Part shown: positions 15,422-23,739 of the stretch, one piece after another | Position numbering within the stretch: position 1 is the stretch's first letter | Layout of the letters: every line of letters begins with the position of its first letter | IMG/VR virus record: IMGVR_UViG_3300032046_000167 | Span: 1 to 28,318 of that record | Source: a virus | Direction: 5' to 3' (one strand) | DNA: 28,318 nt | Notes under the pieces: model-generated | Database searches by the model: none | Seen by the model: the letters and a program-made list of their open reading frames with translations, nothing else | Told to the model about the DNA's origin: nothing | Program-made: the position numbers and the translations under genes

Positions 15422-16176
15422 AAAGTTTAATTATATTGGGCGAGAATTTTGTTAATGACCAAAATACTTATACTGTCAGCTCCGGGGATGCTTTTAAATC
15501 AAAAATTTATGACCAAAAGCAATCAACACAATGGATTACTTCGGGATCAGCGGAAGGCAACATTGAAACTTTGCAGGTGGATTTTAAGGACAGAATCGGC
15601 GACGCTGTTGACCGCGCAATTGACAGGTTGATTTTATTAAACTGCAATCTTGCAAAATTTAAAATTGAATATTTAAGCGGCGGTGTCTGGACTTCAATAG
15701 CCGAAGCCGATTTTACCACAACGCCAAACACGACTAAAGATGTTTACATTGAAATTGCAAATCCAATTACTACGCAATCTTTATTATTAACAGCCACAAA
15801 CACATTACTTGCCGAAGCCGAGAAAAAGATTGGGGAGTTTAAGGCTTGTCTTTTTATTACGGATTTACGGCACAGGGTAAGTTTTAACAGACGGGATTGG
15901 GATAATGCGGATTCATATAGATTGCAAGGCGGAGCTTTGGTATCAATTACCAATGTTTCAAAGGTTGAGGCTTCTGTCCAGATTATTGAATTAAATTTAA
16001 TCAATTACGAATTGATTGTTGATTTAATTTCCAATAGGGAATGGATGACTTGGGTGCTTTACGAAGATTTTAGGCGCGCGGACATTTACGAATTTAAAAC
16101 CTCAACGCCATTGACTCAAAACTTAGATAGGCGTATGCAACATTACACGGTAGGTTTTAGCGTTAAAGAACGATAA
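15418..16176 (+). CDS. Distal tail (Dit)-like protein with discoidin-like domain
   Basis: 252 residues, start overlapping the tape measure stop (ATGA). Residues 1-140 resemble an F5/8 type C (discoidin/galactose-binding) jelly roll: 'SKIYDQKQSTQWITSGSAEGNIETLQVDFKD', 'KFKIEYLSGGVWTSIAEADF', 'TQSLLLTATNTLL'. The C-terminal half, with 'MTWVLYEDFRRADIYEFKTSTPLTQ', looks like a structural beta domain. Position between tape measure and hub points to the Dit ring that joins tail tube to baseplate. Possible binding of host glycan is inferred from the fold only. Confidence 0.62.
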   Translation: MKSLIILGENFVNDQNTYTVSSGDAFKSKIYDQKQSTQWITSGSAEGNIETLQVDFKDRIGDAVDRAIDRLILLNCNLAKFKIEYLSGGVWTSIAEADFTTTPNTTKDVYIEIANPITTQSLLLTATNTLLAEAEKKIGEFKACLFITDLRHRVSFNRRDWDNADSYRLQGGALVSITNVSKVEASVQIIELNLINYELIVDLISNREWMTWVLYEDFRRADIYEFKTSTPLTQNLDRRMQHYTVGFSVKER

Positions 16177-18671
16177 TGCAGACCATTACAGACGATTTGA
16201 AATCCGAACAATTACGGCAAGACCAAAAGTATTATAGGATTGTTGAACTTTACAAAAGATACTGGCATAATGGAGACCAAAAATACAAATGGGAAGCTGT
16301 CTTAAATATTGATTCCTATGTTATAAAAGTCTCAACCGCTAAATGGAAACTGGATGTGCGGGAATTTAACGAGTGGAAATCGCCTAACTTTCAGGTGGAT
16401 GTTGAAAATAGGCGAAACATCTGGTCGGAATTGGAAACAACAGGGATTTGGAATACCGGCACAAACAAACCTTATGTGCCTGAACTTAGCAAGATACGGG
16501 TGCGGGTGGGGCAGTATTTAGAAAATGGCGCAGCAGAAGATAAATATATTTTTACGGGCATTATAAATCAACCTATCGCCTTTAGAGATGATGGTAGCAC
16601 AGCCACAATTTATTGCGTGGGCATGGATGAGATTTTAAGCCGGGCAGATGCGGACGAGCTTTCAACGGATGTGGACAATGAACTTTTAGGCAGTAATTCA
16701 GGAACTGAATTTTATACAGATTATAAAGGTGTGGGAATGGTCATGATTGTTAAAAAAGGCACAACCTCAGGCGGGCATTTAAATGCAGTAGTCTTAACAC
16801 CCGGTATTGATTATGACATCAGCGATTTAAACGAAAAAAACTCATTTGCAAACATAACTTTGGCGGTTGCTTTGACTTCGGGATATAGCGTATGGGGTTC
16901 ATATTATTACTGGTATCAGGATAAAAATTTGTCATGGATTGTAGAACAACTTTTAATACTGGGCGGGATAACCAATTATAACGTTAGCCCGACGTTCTTT
17001 TCAACATCTGTTAAAAATATTGTAACTTTAACTACTCAAGCTGATTGGCAGGAGGGAACACATGAGGATACTGAAGATTCAAGCTCCCCCGGTGATGTTG
17101 TTGTTAAAAGATTTCGTATTATTGATGATTTTGCAGATGGTAATTATACATCAAATCCTGTGTGGACAGTGAGGGCTGGAACTTGGGAAATAATTTCAAT
17201 GGGGGGGATATATCGTTTAAAACCTACGGTTAATGGCGCACGAATAACAACACCATCAACAAAAGCGTATGGTTGGTGGTCTTTTTGGTTTTTTCCAGAT
17301 TATGAATATCCTTATGATGTTTCTTTCTCTTTTATTTCTAATGGAACAGGAACAGATGCTAATGAGCAAAACGGGCGGTATAGAATTAGAATTCAACGTT
17401 TCGGATATAGCGGTGAACGTATAACTTTAGATAAATTAGTAAATGGGAATTGGATAAATATAATAGATACTGGTGGGATTTACTATATGACGGAAAGATT
17501 TTTCATTAGCCGAACTACAGACGGTCTTTTTACTATCTATAATCCATTAACTACACAGACTTGGACAGGGACAGATAATACATATACAACCTCAAATTAT
17601 TTCCATTTAGAGGCTGCCAATGTCAGTAATTTAAATGTTGGTTTTGGTGATTTTTTGGTAAATTATCCGCCTGCTGGAATAGGAGAACATTCAATATATC
17701 GGCCTATAAGTGGAAGATATGTCACCAAATCAATTGATGCTACTGTGGATGTAATTGCATGGGGGAATATAATTTCTAGCGATAGCGTCAGCGGGGAGTT
17801 CATTATTGAGACATATAGTTCCGATACTTTTGATTTTTCAAGTGGAAATGACCCGCAAGGATGGGTTATTTTACCAGAAAATCAAATACCACAATCAGCC
17901 GTTAAGCGTTATCTTCGGGTTAGAATTACTTTGAAAACTATTTATTTGAAGTATCCTCTTTATGCTATATTACATTACATAACGATTAGTTATTACACTT
18001 CTACGACAACTATTCCATTAGTAGATTTGACTGGCATGTCCATTTTGCAAGCCATTCAGGAAATTGCAAAAATGCCCTGCTATGAAATCGGATTCGGAAC
18101 TGATGAATGTTTTTTTTACAGGTCAAGGATTACCACATCGCCGCCAGTTTTAACAATAAGCGCAATGACAAATCTAGAAAAAGAATTGTCTTTTGATTGG
18201 GGGACTGATAAAATTAAAAATGTGATTGATGTTACCTTTGGGGAGTATAGAACAGTAGTCACGCCTGACAGTAAAAGCGAGGCGCATCCGCATAGTGTGG
18301 ATAAATTCGGTGCCAAAAAATATAACATTTCGGGGTCAACGCTTTTACCCAGAGAAGGGGCGGATATTGCGACGGCGGTGGCAGAAACAATTTATGATTA
18401 TATCGGGAAAATAAGGAAACAAGCGCAAGTGCAGATGAAATTTCTTTTGCAACATGAGCTTGGAGATGTGATAAAATATGAACGTGAGCATAAATTAGGC
18501 AGATGGTTGTGGGGGGATGGGGATAGAACTTATGGCAATGAGAATGACCCTGATTTTGTTTATTATGCAGACCCGGATACAGTCGGGTGGAATATCAACA
18601 TGAAAATTGAAGGTCTGGAAATGGACACGGAAAATTATCGCATGAGAATTGACCTTGTAGAAGTGATATAA
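16176..18671 (+). CDS. Baseplate hub / tail-associated protein with lectin-like insert
   Basis: 831 residues, start overlapping the upstream stop (TAATG). Residues 1-300 and about 600-831 resemble the gp27/Tal hub pattern ('DSYVIKVSTAKWKLDVREFNEW', 'YIFTGIINQPIAFRDDGSTATIYCVGMDEILSRA', 'IQEIAKMPCYEIGFGTDECFFYRSR', 'KNVIDVTFGEY'). Residues about 309-495 form an inserted beta-rich segment (DDFADGNY, Trp-rich, FYDVSFSF-like strands) resembling a concanavalin A/LamG fold. The hub sits under the tail tube and starts host contact; the insert may bind sugars. It is Trp/Tyr-rich. Domain limits are estimates. Confidence 0.7.
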   Translation: MQTITDDLKSEQLRQDQKYYRIVELYKRYWHNGDQKYKWEAVLNIDSYVIKVSTAKWKLDVREFNEWKSPNFQVDVENRRNIWSELETTGIWNTGTNKPYVPELSKIRVRVGQYLENGAAEDKYIFTGIINQPIAFRDDGSTATIYCVGMDEILSRADADELSTDVDNELLGSNSGTEFYTDYKGVGMVMIVKKGTTSGGHLNAVVLTPGIDYDISDLNEKNSFANITLAVALTSGYSVWGSYYYWYQDKNLSWIVEQLLILGGITNYNVSPTFFSTSVKNIVTLTTQADWQEGTHEDTEDSSSPGDVVVKRFRIIDDFADGNYTSNPVWTVRAGTWEIISMGGIYRLKPTVNGARITTPSTKAYGWWSFWFFPDYEYPYDVSFSFISNGTGTDANEQNGRYRIRIQRFGYSGERITLDKLVNGNWINIIDTGGIYYMTERFFISRTTDGLFTIYNPLTTQTWTGTDNTYTTSNYFHLEAANVSNLNVGFGDFLVNYPPAGIGEHSIYRPISGRYVTKSIDATVDVIAWGNIISSDSVSGEFIIETYSSDTFDFSSGNDPQGWVILPENQIPQSAVKRYLRVRITLKTIYLKYPLYAILHYITISYYTSTTTIPLVDLTGMSILQAIQEIAKMPCYEIGFGTDECFFYRSRITTSPPVLTISAMTNLEKELSFDWGTDKIKNVIDVTFGEYRTVVTPDSKSEAHPHSVDKFGAKKYNISGSTLLPREGADIATAVAETIYDYIGKIRKQAQVQMKFLLQHELGDVIKYEREHKLGRWLWGDGDRTYGNENDPDFVYYADPDTVGWNINMKIEGLEMDTENYRMRIDLVEVI

Positions 18672-18958
18672 TGGCATTACCAAATATAATTGCGAATGGA
18701 CAAACACCCGACGGAAATAAAATTCAAGAAAATTTTGATTATCTTGCAGATGGCGCAGGACTTAAAATTGATACCCTTGTAAATCTTAGAACGTTTGCAA
18801 CGCTTAATCCGACAGTTGTTTTTCTTTGTTTTGCGACTGATGTGGCGGAAGGAACTTTAATGATTTATGCAGGGGACATTACAAAGGGCGATAAAGGATT
18901 TTTAACAATCGCTAGTGCGGGAGGTGAGGCAATAGACACCTCCGAGGTGGGAACATGA
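18671..18958 (+). CDS. Small tail-tip or fibre-attachment protein
   Basis: 95 residues, ATG overlapping the hub stop. 'LPNIIANGQTPDGNKIQENFDYLAD' matches the N-terminal pattern of many phage tail fibres ('NG...D...N..NF..L'), which anchors fibres to the baseplate. The remainder has alternating hydrophobic residues, probably beta structure. The fibre gene follows with a four-base overlap, so this could be a separate adaptor that in other phages is fused to the fibre. No catalytic motif. Confidence 0.6.
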   Translation: MALPNIIANGQTPDGNKIQENFDYLADGAGLKIDTLVNLRTFATLNPTVVFLCFATDVAEGTLMIYAGDITKGDKGFLTIASAGGEAIDTSEVGT

Positions 18959-21480
18959 AAAGGTTAATTCTTGGAATAGCTCTAACTTTTCTTCCCCTTA
19001 GCGCTTTGGCTGGGTCTTATTGGACAGTGGTTAGCAGCACACCAACGGGCAAGGCTACAGGGGTATTGTCAGGGCAATTGAAAGTTTATCCTTCCACACA
19101 AACAGCGGTGACAGCCCCTTCAATAGTTTTACAGGGAACTGGAGGGAAAATCACTGCGCGAAGCGGGGCAATAGTTTCTACTATGTCACCGACTGGATTT
19201 GAAGGAGCGACGTTTAATGCATCTACAATAAGCCTTAGCAATTATTTTGTGCTTGCAAGCACATCGCAGAATGGGAATAACTATTTAGGACGATTTAGAA
19301 TTAACTCTGGCGGCGACGGGAAATCGCCTGATGACAATGCCATATTTGAAGTTGGCGGCAATTATGATGGAAGTTTAGAAATGGCAGGGGCGCCTGCCAA
19401 TACTTATAACGTTTCTATTGTAGGACATGCAAGAAACGTGGGGGCTACGAACAGATATGGCGTTGGTATTGTAGGCATAGCTGATTCAAGGATAAATCCA
19501 TATAACACAGCTGGTTTATTTGGTATGGCGTATGGCGCAAATACATTAGGATTTGGCGCTATTGGAGGCACAAGTAGCGAGGATGCAGGCACGTTGGGAA
19601 TGATACAAGGCTATGCGTCGCAAGCTGTATTATCTGTTGACCAGTTGAGTGGAAATGCAGGGAAAGGCGGGTACTTTAAAATGTCCAATTCAAATTCAAC
19701 AGGCGAAGCTCTGTATATTGAAAATAATGGGTTAGGAAAGTCAATTTATGTAAACCAAAATAATAGTTCAAGTACCGAACCATTGCTTTATTTAAATCAG
19801 ACTGGCACAGGTGATATAATTACAGTCCGTGATAATGATGTGGGTAACGTATTTATAATTAAAGATGGCGGTAATGTGGGAATAAACAAAGAAATTCCCG
19901 AATATAAACTTGATGTAGGCGGGGATGCGATTTTTAGGAGCTCAATGACATTAGCAGGTATAGGAGAGCCACCGGTTAGTGCATCTGGCCAAGGCGCGAT
20001 ATATTTTGATGGTAGCAAGTTTAAGATATCAGAAAATGAGAGCGCTTATTCGGCATTAGCAACAACAAATACAGTGATAATGAACCAAGAAACATTGCAG
20101 AAAGGAGCAACCTTTTATGTAAGTAGCGGTAGTGTGGCAGGATATTTTGCAGTAGCTGGGTCAACGTTTGTGGTTAAGAATGGCAAGGTTGGAATAAACA
20201 TATCCACCCCCAGTGAAGCGCTTGAAGTTACTGGCAACATAGAATTTTCTACTACGAACGCAACGCAGGGGATGTTGAAAGTAGGTGGCAAGAGGATGTT
20301 GAATTTTTATGGTTCTGTAGGTCCTTATAATACTTTTTTGGGTTATGAAAGCGGTAATTTTACAAATACTGGAAATCATAATTATTGTGTCGGTTCATAT
20401 TGTTTAATAGTTATATCAACTGGCGGGTCAAATATCTGTGGTGGTTATGGGTGTTTACGAGGAATCACATCGGGGTCAAGTAATATATCGTTCGGTCATG
20501 AATCTGGCAGGTTATTAACCAGCGCCAATCGCAATCTCTTTATGGGAACTTATACTGGTGCGGCAGTTATAAACGGTAATGGAAATATTATGCTGGGCTA
20601 TGAGGTAGGCAAATCCGCTATTCCTTCAGATACTTCAAATAAACTTTACATAGACAATTCCGATGTTGCTATCCCCTTAATCTACGGTGATTTTGCAAAT
20701 GATACAGTGGGTATTTCCACTAATCCCGCATCGTCTGGTGTTTCTTTTATGGTAGGAAATTCAAGTTTTACTGTTTTGAAAAGCGGCAAGGTAGGCATAT
20801 CAACATCTATTCCCGAAGCTTCTCTGCATGTTGTTGGCAAATCAACATTTACAGCAGAGGTTTATGTTTCAAGCCATGTAAGAATTTCAGGAACTTATTA
20901 CGGAGATGGAAGCGGATTAACAGGTTTACCGATTGGAAACACAATGGTTGATGCTGACGCCGATACAAAGATTCAAGTGGAAGAATCTGCTGACGAAGAT
21001 ATAATTAGATTTGATACTGCGGGAATTGAGCAGATGACGATAAAGCAAGGGACTACTACTGTAATTGGAAATCTACAAGTTTCATATCCTCAAGTTTGTG
21101 TAAGTTCAGAAATAACTACAGGAGATATAACTACAACAGCTACAGCGAATTGGGGAACGGTTATTTCAACGCTTGCTGCTTTAACTACTTACGGCGGGAA
21201 CGTATTAGTAAATTGGCATCTAACATGCGCAGGTACTAATAATGAAAGTTATGTCTATGTGTCTTTGCACAGAGACGGAGTAGCTTTAACTGGAATTAGC
21301 GGATTGCAGGAAATAATTACCCCCGCTAACTCTTATGTTAATATGTCAAGTTCATGGTTAGACAAAGTATCTGTTGGAACTTATACTTATAGCCTTCGGT
21401 TTAAAACTTCCGCAGGCACGGCAACTTGTTACAGAAGCACAGTAAGAAGTTTTAAAATGTCGGCTTGTGAACAGCATTGA
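18955..21480 (+). CDS. Tail fibre/adhesin-like protein with signal peptide
   Basis: 841 residues. The first 19 residues are a Sec-type signal peptide with ALA before the predicted cut, which is unusual for a virion fibre. The body is Gly/Ser/Thr-rich. Three modules of the type '(N/K)VGI....P...L.V.G' occur near 19875, 20187 and 20791; 20341-20640 encode YadA-head-like repeats (GYESGN, GHESGR, GYEVGK). 'YYGDGSGLTGLP' precedes a trimeric-looking stem and a C-terminal beta domain of about 110 residues. Position after the hub indicates receptor binding; the signal peptide leaves open a surface-displayed adhesin. The gene overlaps the adaptor (ATGA). Confidence 0.72.
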   Translation: MKRLILGIALTFLPLSALAGSYWTVVSSTPTGKATGVLSGQLKVYPSTQTAVTAPSIVLQGTGGKITARSGAIVSTMSPTGFEGATFNASTISLSNYFVLASTSQNGNNYLGRFRINSGGDGKSPDDNAIFEVGGNYDGSLEMAGAPANTYNVSIVGHARNVGATNRYGVGIVGIADSRINPYNTAGLFGMAYGANTLGFGAIGGTSSEDAGTLGMIQGYASQAVLSVDQLSGNAGKGGYFKMSNSNSTGEALYIENNGLGKSIYVNQNNSSSTEPLLYLNQTGTGDIITVRDNDVGNVFIIKDGGNVGINKEIPEYKLDVGGDAIFRSSMTLAGIGEPPVSASGQGAIYFDGSKFKISENESAYSALATTNTVIMNQETLQKGATFYVSSGSVAGYFAVAGSTFVVKNGKVGINISTPSEALEVTGNIEFSTTNATQGMLKVGGKRMLNFYGSVGPYNTFLGYESGNFTNTGNHNYCVGSYCLIVISTGGSNICGGYGCLRGITSGSSNISFGHESGRLLTSANRNLFMGTYTGAAVINGNGNIMLGYEVGKSAIPSDTSNKLYIDNSDVAIPLIYGDFANDTVGISTNPASSGVSFMVGNSSFTVLKSGKVGISTSIPEASLHVVGKSTFTAEVYVSSHVRISGTYYGDGSGLTGLPIGNTMVDADADTKIQVEESADEDIIRFDTAGIEQMTIKQGTTTVIGNLQVSYPQVCVSSEITTGDITTTATANWGTVISTLAALTTYGGNVLVNWHLTCAGTNNESYVYVSLHRDGVALTGISGLQEIITPANSYVNMSSSWLDKVSVGTYTYSLRFKTSAGTATCYRSTVRSFKMSACEQH

Positions 21481-21483
21481 GAA

Positions 21484-21933
21484 ATGAATATATTTAAGTT
21501 AATCAAAAAAATCTTCAAGCCCCAATCATCTTATAAAGTTATTTCTAAAAGCGATTTACTTGATATATTGTGTATGCAATTTGCGCCTAGTAAACCTTAC
21601 ATTGCATTGTTTGACTTAAATTATATCTGTCTTTCTAAAATTCAAGCATGGTCAATATGGCAAGAGTTATCCATGAAATTTGGAACTTTCAAAACTGGTG
21701 AATACGATTGCGACGATTTTGCGATACAATTTACGGGCGAGATTTCAAGATATTCCCAACGGAAAGATTTTGCCCATACCCTTTGTATAGGCTTTTGCAC
21801 CACAAGCAAACCAGCACAACATGCACTTAACTGGTTTGTTGATGAGAACAACAAGTTTTACTTTTTAGAACCGCAGAATGGAGCTATATTTCCAGCAAGC
21901 GGGGATGAAGTTGTTGATATTTTATTGAGGTAA
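21484..21933 (+). CDS. Papain/transglutaminase-like cysteine protease candidate
   Basis: 149 residues. 'YDCDDFAIQF' (C76) followed by 'HALNWFVDENNKFYFLEPQNG' (H113, N116, E129) is the Cys, His, then acidic/amide order of papain-like and transglutaminase-like peptidases; phage proteins with C-D-(D/N)-F-A, H-A-(L)-N and E-P-Q are sometimes annotated as lectin MOA-related. It could cut a cell-surface protein or peptidoglycan cross-links, or process the fibre. It follows the fibre gene by three bases and leads into the lysis genes. No signal peptide; N-terminus is basic. Catalysis is inferred. Confidence 0.6.
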   Translation: MNIFKLIKKIFKPQSSYKVISKSDLLDILCMQFAPSKPYIALFDLNYICLSKIQAWSIWQELSMKFGTFKTGEYDCDDFAIQFTGEISRYSQRKDFAHTLCIGFCTTSKPAQHALNWFVDENNKFYFLEPQNGAIFPASGDEVVDILLR

Positions 21934-21937
21934 AATA

Positions 21938-22234
21938 ATGACAGAAAATGAACCGCAGAATATTCAACCGATAGCACAACCCGAAAATGTTGCTTTTTTA
22001 ACACCTGCGGGAGCTCCCTTTGTTAAAAGCAATTCAAGGGTTAAAGTAGATATTAAATTTTTGCTCCTATTGGCTTTTGCGGCAGGCGGACTGGTTGTCC
22101 TGATTAAGACCATTCCTAGTTTGACAGGGACAGTTGGCGACCATGAAAAAAGATTGACCGTGATTGAGACTAGAATGGTGGATTTACCCGATACCATTGC
22201 AAATAAAGTCATTGAGAAATTGAGGAGAAGATAA
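21938..22234 (+). CDS. Single-TM protein, possible holin/lysis accessory
   Basis: 98 residues with one strong membrane segment at about 38-60 (FLLLLAFAAGGLVVLI), an N-terminal soluble tail with several Pro, and a C-terminal helical tail ending LRRR. GAGG precedes the ATG by seven bases. The next gene is the endolysin, so holin, antiholin or i-spanin-like roles are all possible. The short C-terminal domain ('DHEKRLTVIETRMVDLPDTIANKVIEKL') is probably coiled coil, as in many phage 'holin-like' or XhlA-type proteins. Confidence 0.6.
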   Translation: MTENEPQNIQPIAQPENVAFLTPAGAPFVKSNSRVKVDIKFLLLLAFAAGGLVVLIKTIPSLTGTVGDHEKRLTVIETRMVDLPDTIANKVIEKLRRR

Positions 22235-22624
22235 ATGGATGAAGCCGATTGGACGACTAAATTAAAGGTTCTCAAAATTGAGAGCTTTAATTCGCCAGAA
22301 GTCCCCGGGTCTGGGGCTTTGAAAATGCATCAGGGTTTTGTGGAGATTTTAGACACCATATTTGCTTTGCTTAACTTAGATTACTTTCAAATCACTTCTG
22401 GCTACCGAACAGAGGAACATAACAGGAAGGCTGGAGGCTCGCCAACATCATCTCATCTTCTTGGTTTGGCGGCTGACATCAGCATTGTGGACTCTACTAC
22501 CAGATTTCGTTTTATAGAAACGTGCTTGACCATGGGAATAAAACGCATTGGACTAGGAAAGAATTTCATTCATATTGATATTGACAAAGCAAAGGCGCAA
22601 GGAGTGATATGGCTTTATGGTTAA
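22235..22624 (+). CDS. Endolysin, M15-family D,D-carboxypeptidase-like
   Basis: 129 residues, a compact single domain. 'ITSGYRTEEHNRKAGGSPTSSHLLGLAADI' contains the S-x-H-x2-G-x-A-x-D zinc signature (H74, D81) and 'FIHIDID' gives the third ligand (H113). Peptidase M15 enzymes cleave peptidoglycan peptide bonds; in a phage lysis cluster this is the likely endolysin. There is no signal peptide, so release would require a holin. The start follows the upstream stop directly with GAGGAG about eight bases ahead. Confidence 0.85.
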   Translation: MDEADWTTKLKVLKIESFNSPEVPGSGALKMHQGFVEILDTIFALLNLDYFQITSGYRTEEHNRKAGGSPTSSHLLGLAADISIVDSTTRFRFIETCLTMGIKRIGLGKNFIHIDIDKAKAQGVIWLYG

Positions 22625-22829
22625 ATGGCTACTTGCCAAACTTGGAATAAAATTATCAAGGGAAGATAAAAGATTAAATTTTAGTTTCTCTATTCCAATA
22701 AAGTGGACTGGATATAAGAAGGAGGAAGATAAAGATGAACAAGAAACTATTGATGATATTCACAGCGTTGACGTTGTTATTAAGCTCAAGGATACCTGCA
22801 ACTGCCCAAGAACCCTTAGCGGGTTTTGA
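22617..22829 (+). CDS. Small overlapping ORF after the endolysin (doubtful)
   Basis: 70 residues, not recognised. It starts inside the endolysin stop region and is the only frame that fills the 110 bases to the next ribosome site; its last 95 bases overlap the secreted protein gene. The N-terminus (MVKWLLAKLGIKLSREDKRL) is amphipathic, without a full membrane helix; a CNC motif lies near the end. Overlap of two small genes after an endolysin recalls Rz/Rz1 spanins, but neither protein has the expected lipobox or coiled coil. Confidence 0.35.
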   Translation: MVKWLLAKLGIKLSREDKRLNFSFSIPIKWTGYKKEEDKDEQETIDDIHSVDVVIKLKDTCNCPRTLSGF

Positions 22830-23199
22830 TTTTGAAAAAGTCTTAAAGACTACAAGGGCGGGGTTTTTTGTCAATCAACACATGGATAGATTTGCCAGCG
22901 CTTATATCCCGATAAAGACATTTCATAAAAATAATGTTGAGTATCTTTCGCTTGGCGCAGGGTATATTAAAAATGTTGACATAGGCGATAAAGACTCGCC
23001 GTTGTTACAATTAGGCTTTAGACTAGACAATCTTATGAATTTGATAGACAAGACTGACTGGGGAAAGAAACATATAGTCTCGGCTAAACTTCCCACGCTT
23101 GAGTTTGGGCCAGCGTTGACAACATGGTTTGAAAAAAAGAATAATGGGAACTGGACAATAAAGATTTATTACGGAGTAAACATTGCAATCGGGTTCTGA
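22735..23199 (+). CDS. Secreted protein, possible small outer-membrane protein
   Basis: 154 residues with a clear signal peptide (cut after ATA, residue 24) and AAGGAGG nine bases before the ATG. The mature part has alternating strands ('YIPIKTFHKNNVEYLSLGAGYI', 'PLLQLGFRLDNL', 'PTLEFGPALTTWFEKKNNGNWTIKIYYGVNIAIGF') and ends in Phe, as outer-membrane beta barrels do. The product may be delivered to the envelope, for example to block receptors or aid lysis. No lipobox. The fold and role are inferred; no family was recognised. Confidence 0.68.
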   Translation: MNKKLLMIFTALTLLLSSRIPATAQEPLAGFDFEKVLKTTRAGFFVNQHMDRFASAYIPIKTFHKNNVEYLSLGAGYIKNVDIGDKDSPLLQLGFRLDNLMNLIDKTDWGKKHIVSAKLPTLEFGPALTTWFEKKNNGNWTIKIYYGVNIAIGF

Positions 23200-23211
23200 G
23201 GAGGAAACATT

Positions 23212-23361
23212 ATGGGATTATTTGATGTTAACATTGATGATAAGGATTTACAAGTTATTAAAGATATAGTGGAACGGGTTTGCAAGAGTATTGACAACAT
23301 CGCAAATTCAATGCAGGGTATTGCCAAAGCTATTGAGAATAAAAAACTGGAGTTAAAGTAA
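23212..23361 (+). CDS. Small helical protein in lysis region
   Basis: 49 residues beginning MGLFDVNIDDKDLQVIKDIV, preceded by GAGGAGG at ideal spacing and ending TAATG on the holin candidate. The sequence is amphipathic ('QVIKDIVERVCKSIDNIANSMQGIAKAIENKK') and probably one long helix. It might pair with the membrane protein that follows. No known family; support comes from the ribosome site and tight packing. Confidence 0.6.
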   Translation: MGLFDVNIDDKDLQVIKDIVERVCKSIDNIANSMQGIAKAIENKKLELK

Positions 23362-23606
23362 TGGAAAAACTTGAATCATTCGTTAAAACCTGCGGGTTGC
23401 GTAAGTTTGGATTAGCCGTCTGCTGGATAATTGTTACTGGATATTTACTACTGCATGGAGTGTTGCCTTCTGGGGATTATATGGCTATTCAAAAAATCTT
23501 AATTCTAGCCGTGTTTGGCTCAAACGTGGCAGAGCACATCACAAATAAAGTTAAAAATGGAGGCGAAACAAATGGCGAAGATAAATCAAAACCAGTTAGC
23601 GGTTGA
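23361..23606 (+). CDS. Two-TM membrane protein, holin candidate
   Basis: 81 residues with two hydrophobic segments, about 16-35 (FGLAVCWIIVTGYLLLHGVL) and 42-58, joined by a short loop and followed by a charged, hydrophilic tail. This is the size and layout of class II holins, which open the inner membrane and let the endolysin out. It lies three short genes after the M15 peptidase. Start overlaps the upstream stop. Without a family match, a different small membrane role is possible. Confidence 0.6.
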   Translation: MEKLESFVKTCGLRKFGLAVCWIIVTGYLLLHGVLPSGDYMAIQKILILAVFGSNVAEHITNKVKNGGETNGEDKSKPVSG

Positions 23607-23739
23607 AGTTGCTGGATTGGAGGGCGGAGACAAGAATCTGTCTATTGCCCAAGTCAAAGAAGTGATAAAATGTTTGAAACTTGAACTAATGTCACCAAAA
23701 TATAAGGCATCTGACATCCTTGTTTTGTTTGGCAAGTGA
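23572..23739 (+). CDS. Small hypothetical protein before RusA
   Basis: 55 residues from ATG 23572, which has GGAGG eight bases ahead; an in-frame ATG at 23515 lacks a site and lies deeper in the membrane protein gene. 'NQLAVEVAGLEGGDKNLSIAQVKEVIKCLKLEL' suggests a compact helical protein of a type often seen among phage accessory genes. It overlaps the upstream gene by 35 bases and the RusA start by four (GTGA). Function unknown. Confidence 0.6.
   Translation: MAKINQNQLAVEVAGLEGGDKNLSIAQVKEVIKCLKLELMSPKYKASDILVLFGK

Noticed and set aside
23515-23571. Earlier ATG for the gene at 23572
   Set aside because: It lacks a ribosome site and would extend the overlap with the membrane protein; ATG 23572 has GGAGG at good distance.
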